Shown here piece by piece: positions 61,513 to 64,000 of a stretch of 64,000 nt of DNA (its first letter is position 1; every line of letters begins with the position of its first letter). This DNA is from Streptomyces pyxinae. Its GTDB lineage: Bacteria; Actinomycetota; Actinomycetes; Streptomycetales; Streptomycetaceae. The notes below the pieces were generated by a model, which was given only the letters and a program-made list of their open reading frames with translations, was not told the origin of the DNA and ran no database searches. The DNA lies in NCBI RefSeq assembly GCF_024756275.1, contig NZ_JANUGQ010000031.1, positions 1 to 64,000 of the forward strand, in the 5' to 3' direction. The translations under genes and the position numbers were made by a program.

Positions 61513-62799
61513 TCAGGGCAGGGTCGGGGCGGACCGCTTGGAGTCCTGGGGCGGGGGCGCGGTCTCGTCGCCGCTCACCGCCGCGTACCCGCCCACCCCG
61601 GCCGCCGCGACCAGGACCAGCGCGGCCACCCCGACGGTGATCCGGCGCTTGCGGACGGCCGCCGACTTGTGCCGGGCCGCGCCCGGGCGGTGGCCGCCGG
61701 CCGGCCGGGGCGCCCGGGCGGTGCCCAGCGGGCCGCCGGCCAGCTCGTCGGGGGCCGGGACCCGCATCGAGGTGTGGGTGTCGCGGCTGGAGTCGGTGGC
61801 GGACCCGGGCACCAGCGGCACCGCGGCCCGGCGCGGCCCCTCGGTGAGCGTCGGGTACGGGTCCTCCCCGTACGGCTCCGGGGCGGGGTCGGGGACGGAA
61901 GCCGTCTCGGTGTACGGCTCGTCCACGTCCAGCGGCGGCAGCCCGGCCAGCAGCGGCAGCACGTCGTGCAGCCGGGCGGCCAGCTCGGAGGCGCGCAGCC
62001 GGGAGGCGGGCGCCTTGGCCAGGCACTGGACGATCAGCTTCCAGAGCTCGTCCGGAATGCCGGGCAGCGGGACCACGGTCTCGGTGACATGGCGGCGCAG
62101 CACCGCGCCGGGATGGCCGCCGCCGAACGGGGTGAACCCGGCGAGCAGCTCGTAGAGGACGGTGGCCAGCGCGTAGATGTCGACCGCCGCCCGGGCCGGC
62201 AGCCCCTCGACGATCTCGGGGGCCAGATAGTCCGGAGTGCCGAGGATGCCGGCGGCGGCCGGGGACTGCCCGCCGCCCGACCGCTGGGCCCGGGTGCGGC
62301 GGGGGGTGTCGATCAGCTTGGCCACGCCGAAGTCGGTGAGCAGCGCCGGATGGGCACCGCCGGGGCCGAGCGGTCCCTCCATGTCGAGCAGGATGTTCTC
62401 CGGCTTGACGTCCCGGTGGACGACCCCGGAGGCGTGGGCGGCGGCCAGCCCCTCGGCGACGTCCGCGATGATCGCGACGGCCGCCTCGGGGGCGAGCCGG
62501 CGCTCCCGGTCGAGCCGGGTGCGCAGATCGGTGCCGCGCACCAGGTCCATGACGAGCGCGAGGTCGTTGCCGTCCACCACCAGGTCGCGGACGGCCACCA
62601 CCCGGGGGTGGTCGAGCCCGAGCAGGGCGGTGCGCTCCTGGACGAAGCGGCCCACCAGCTCCTGGTCGGACGCGAGGTCCTCGCGCAACAGCTTGATGGC
62701 GACGGGCCCGCGCGGACCCTCGCCGAGCCACACCGTGCCGGCGCTGCCCCGCCCCAGGATCTGGTGGGCCGTGTACCGGCTGCCGATCTTCCGTGCCAC
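61513..62799 (-). CDS. pkaB: Ser/Thr protein kinase, membrane-anchored (PkaB-like)
   Basis: A 428-aa PknB-type kinase. P-loop GRGSAGTVW, Lys36 in VAIKLL, catalytic HRDVKPEN (Asp130), DFGVAKL and GTPDYLAPEI (activation segment). A Pro/Glu/Arg-rich juxtamembrane region leads to one TM helix near the C-terminus (ITVGVAALVLVAAAGVGGYAAV) and a short external tail without PASTA. GTG 62799 follows GGGAG. Named after the S. coelicolor neighbour in recalled gene order; function likely signalling at the membrane. Confidence 0.9.
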   Translation of the reverse strand: MARKIGSRYTAHQILGRGSAGTVWLGEGPRGPVAIKLLREDLASDQELVGRFVQERTALLGLDHPRVVAVRDLVVDGNDLALVMDLVRGTDLRTRLDRERRLAPEAAVAIIADVAEGLAAAHASGVVHRDVKPENILLDMEGPLGPGGAHPALLTDFGVAKLIDTPRRTRAQRSGGGQSPAAAGILGTPDYLAPEIVEGLPARAAVDIYALATVLYELLAGFTPFGGGHPGAVLRRHVTETVVPLPGIPDELWKLIVQCLAKAPASRLRASELAARLHDVLPLLAGLPPLDVDEPYTETASVPDPAPEPYGEDPYPTLTEGPRRAAVPLVPGSATDSSRDTHTSMRVPAPDELAGGPLGTARAPRPAGGHRPGAARHKSAAVRKRRITVGVAALVLVAAAGVGGYAAVSGDETAPPPQDSKRSAPTLP

Positions 62800-62960
62800 G
62801 ACTGCTCCCTCAGCGGCTGGCGTTCGCCACAAAGTTACGCGGCCGAAGGGGTGACGTGCTCACTTCCGGGCCGGAAACACGCCCAGAAGTCGACAAAGCG
62901 ATGGAGTCGGCACCCCGCCGGCCGGAAGACACCCGGAACCACGCCGGAACGATCAGGGCC

Positions 62961-62995
62961 GCGCACCCGGCCGGAACGGCTCCGGCCGGGTGCGC
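62961..62995 (-). terminator. Terminator of the second kinase-like gene
   Basis: 15-bp perfect stem GCGCACCCGGCCGGA / TCCGGCCGGGTGCGC with loop ACGGC, 14 nt past the stop. Confidence 0.85.
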
Positions 62996-63008
62996 GCCGT
63001 GACACGGA

Positions 63009-64000
63009 TCACTGACCGGAGGTGCCGCCTCCGCCGCCTCCACCACCGGTCCCGCCGCCGCTGCCGCCCGCGCTGTCGATGAGGTCGGAGACCCAGGTGC
63101 TGACCTTCGAGATCCCGTCCCCGATGGCCTCCCAGTAGCCCTTGCCCTGGGCCACCCAGTCCTGGAGCGGGGTGAGCTCCCAGACGAGCCAGCCGGCGAC
63201 CACCAGCAGCACGATCGTGAAGAGGCAGCCCTTGAGGCAGCCGAGACCCGGGATCCGCATCGGGTTGGCGCTCCGCTGCCGGGGCGGGCGCGGCTCCCGG
63301 GGCGGGCGCGGGGCCGGCGGCTGGGCCTGCGGCGGCGGTGCCTGGGGGGCCGGCCGGCTCTGCGGGGCGTACTGCTGCGGGGGCGGCTGGTACGGCTGCG
63401 AGGGCGCGTACGGCTGCTGGTACTGGGGCGCGGGCGCGTACGGCTGCGGCTGGGAGTGCTGCGGCGGCCGGTTCTGCGGCGGGCGCGGCGGATACTGCTG
63501 CCGCGGGGGTCCCGGGGGTGCCTGCGGCGGCTGCTGCGGGCGGCGCTGGGGCCGGCGGCGCAGCGGGTCCTCGGACGGGTCGAGATAGTGGAGCTGGGTC
63601 TGCTCGTTGCGGTCCCGGGCGGCGCGCAGCTGGTTCTGCCAGGGGTGCGGGTCCTCCGGGCGCGGCGCCTCGTCCGGACGCGGCGGTACGGGAGGGAGCA
63701 CGGCGGTCGGATCGGCCTGGCCGCCCGGTCCGCCGGGCCGGCCGCCGGAGCCACTGGTCGGGAGCACCGCCGTCGGGTCGGCGGCACCCGGCGCACCGGC
63801 ACGGTCGCCGGGACCGCTGGTCGGCAGCACGCTGGTGGCGGCGGCCGGGTCGTACTGTCCGGGCCGGCCGGGATGGGCGCCCTGCCCCGGGGTGTTCGGC
63901 AGCACCTGGGTCGGGTCGGCCGCTCCGGGGACACCCGGGGCGCCGGGGACGGGCGCCGGGGACGGGTCAGGCCCGAGCAGCGCGGCGACCCCCTCGGCCG
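63009..64000 (-). CDS. pkaA: C-terminal part of a second Ser/Thr kinase (PkaA-like), cut by the window
   Basis: The frame is open to the window end, so the N-terminus is missing. The first visible residues (AEGVAALLGPDP) resemble the end of a kinase domain. Then come repeats of ADPTxVLPTSGxGDR type (ADPTQVLPN, ADPTAVLPTSG, ADPTAVLPP), a long Pro/Gln/Tyr-rich stretch (QQYPPRPPQNRPPQ), one TM helix (GCLKGCLFTIVLLVVAGWLVWEL) and a Gly-rich tail. A GTG at 63905 is only an internal codon. If correct, this is the PkaA homologue next to PkaB. Confidence 0.65.
   Translation of the reverse strand, partial: AEGVAALLGPDPSPAPVPGAPGVPGAADPTQVLPNTPGQGAHPGRPGQYDPAAATSVLPTSGPGDRAGAPGAADPTAVLPTSGSGGRPGGPGGQADPTAVLPPVPPRPDEAPRPEDPHPWQNQLRAARDRNEQTQLHYLDPSEDPLRRRPQRRPQQPPQAPPGPPRQQYPPRPPQNRPPQHSQPQPYAPAPQYQQPYAPSQPYQPPPQQYAPQSRPAPQAPPPQAQPPAPRPPREPRPPRQRSANPMRIPGLGCLKGCLFTIVLLVVAGWLVWELTPLQDWVAQGKGYWEAIGDGISKVSTWVSDLIDSAGGSGGGTGGGGGGGGTSGQ

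Noticed and set aside
63009..63905. Stand-alone 298-aa protein starting at 63905
   Set aside because: The same frame stays open to the window end with kinase-end-like sequence, so the GTG is internal.

Overview
This window is a stretch of high-GC (roughly 70-75%) actinobacterial chromosome, almost certainly from a Streptomyces. The evidence is an SsgA-like sporulation protein (ssgG), the sigU-rsuA pair, frequent GTG starts, LAxTG-type cell-wall sorting, DUF3039, an ssrA tag reading ANTKRDSFALAA, and a gene order that matches, from memory and not by search, the S. coelicolor core region of about SCO2916 to SCO2974. No phage, insertion sequence, CRISPR array or biosynthetic gene cluster is visible. 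Most of the window is conserved core. The variable part is about 45.1-54.6 kb, around the tmRNA gene.

Layout. 0-14 kb: nicotinamidase; two tandem secreted M6 (immune inhibitor A-type) metalloproteases; a small membrane protein; two RDD membrane proteins; ssgG; a GlcD-type FAD oxidase; a membrane-anchored TPR protein. 14-18 kb: 4-hydroxyphenylpyruvate dioxygenase (tyrosine catabolism) divergent from an Lrp/AsnC regulator; a secreted Lon-domain protease; an IclR regulator. 18-28 kb: a DEAD/DEAH helicase, an MFS transporter, tRNA-Cys, and a three-gene molybdenum hydroxylase (xanthine dehydrogenase-like) operon with 4-bp overlaps. 28-34 kb: an ABC sugar-uptake operon (lipoprotein, two permeases) ending in a cytoplasmic-looking GH20 beta-N-acetylhexosaminidase, probably for import and cleavage of amino-sugar oligosaccharides. 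34-45 kb: DUF3039, YqgE/AlgH, a MurA-family enzyme, HU, NAD malic enzyme, a HelD-like RNA polymerase-associated helicase, and the sigU-rsuA sigma/anti-sigma pair.

45-54.6 kb: GNAT acetyltransferase, a VapBC toxin-antitoxin pair with a palindromic operator, a frameshifted MFS gene, an alpha/beta hydrolase, a truncated TPR-regulator fragment next to the 3' end of ssrA, ssrA (tmRNA), smpB, a 14-TM drug exporter, a colicin-immunity-like protein overlapping a membrane protein, and a PASTA-like lipoprotein whose reading frame has no standard start codon. 54.8-64 kb returns to core: CtpA-type protease, ftsX, ftsE, a zinc-ribbon membrane peptide, an LAxTG surface protein with an 18-bp coding repeat, prfB, and two Ser/Thr protein kinases, the second cut by the window edge.

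Themes. Protein quality control and ribosome rescue (ssrA, smpB, prfB, S16 and S41 proteases) sit together. Envelope biology is well represented (ftsEX, a MurA homologue, ssgG, sorted surface protein, kinases). Several large intergenic gaps hold GC-rich tandem repeats and strong hairpins. The most intriguing non-coding stretch is 39.9-41.0 kb, with a TTCCGG-rich array, two small hairpins and a 26-bp perfect hairpin. I found no convincing wholly new multi-gene system. The best leads are the ssrA-linked accessory segment, the immunity-like gene pair, and the candidate structured RNA near 40.2-40.5 kb.
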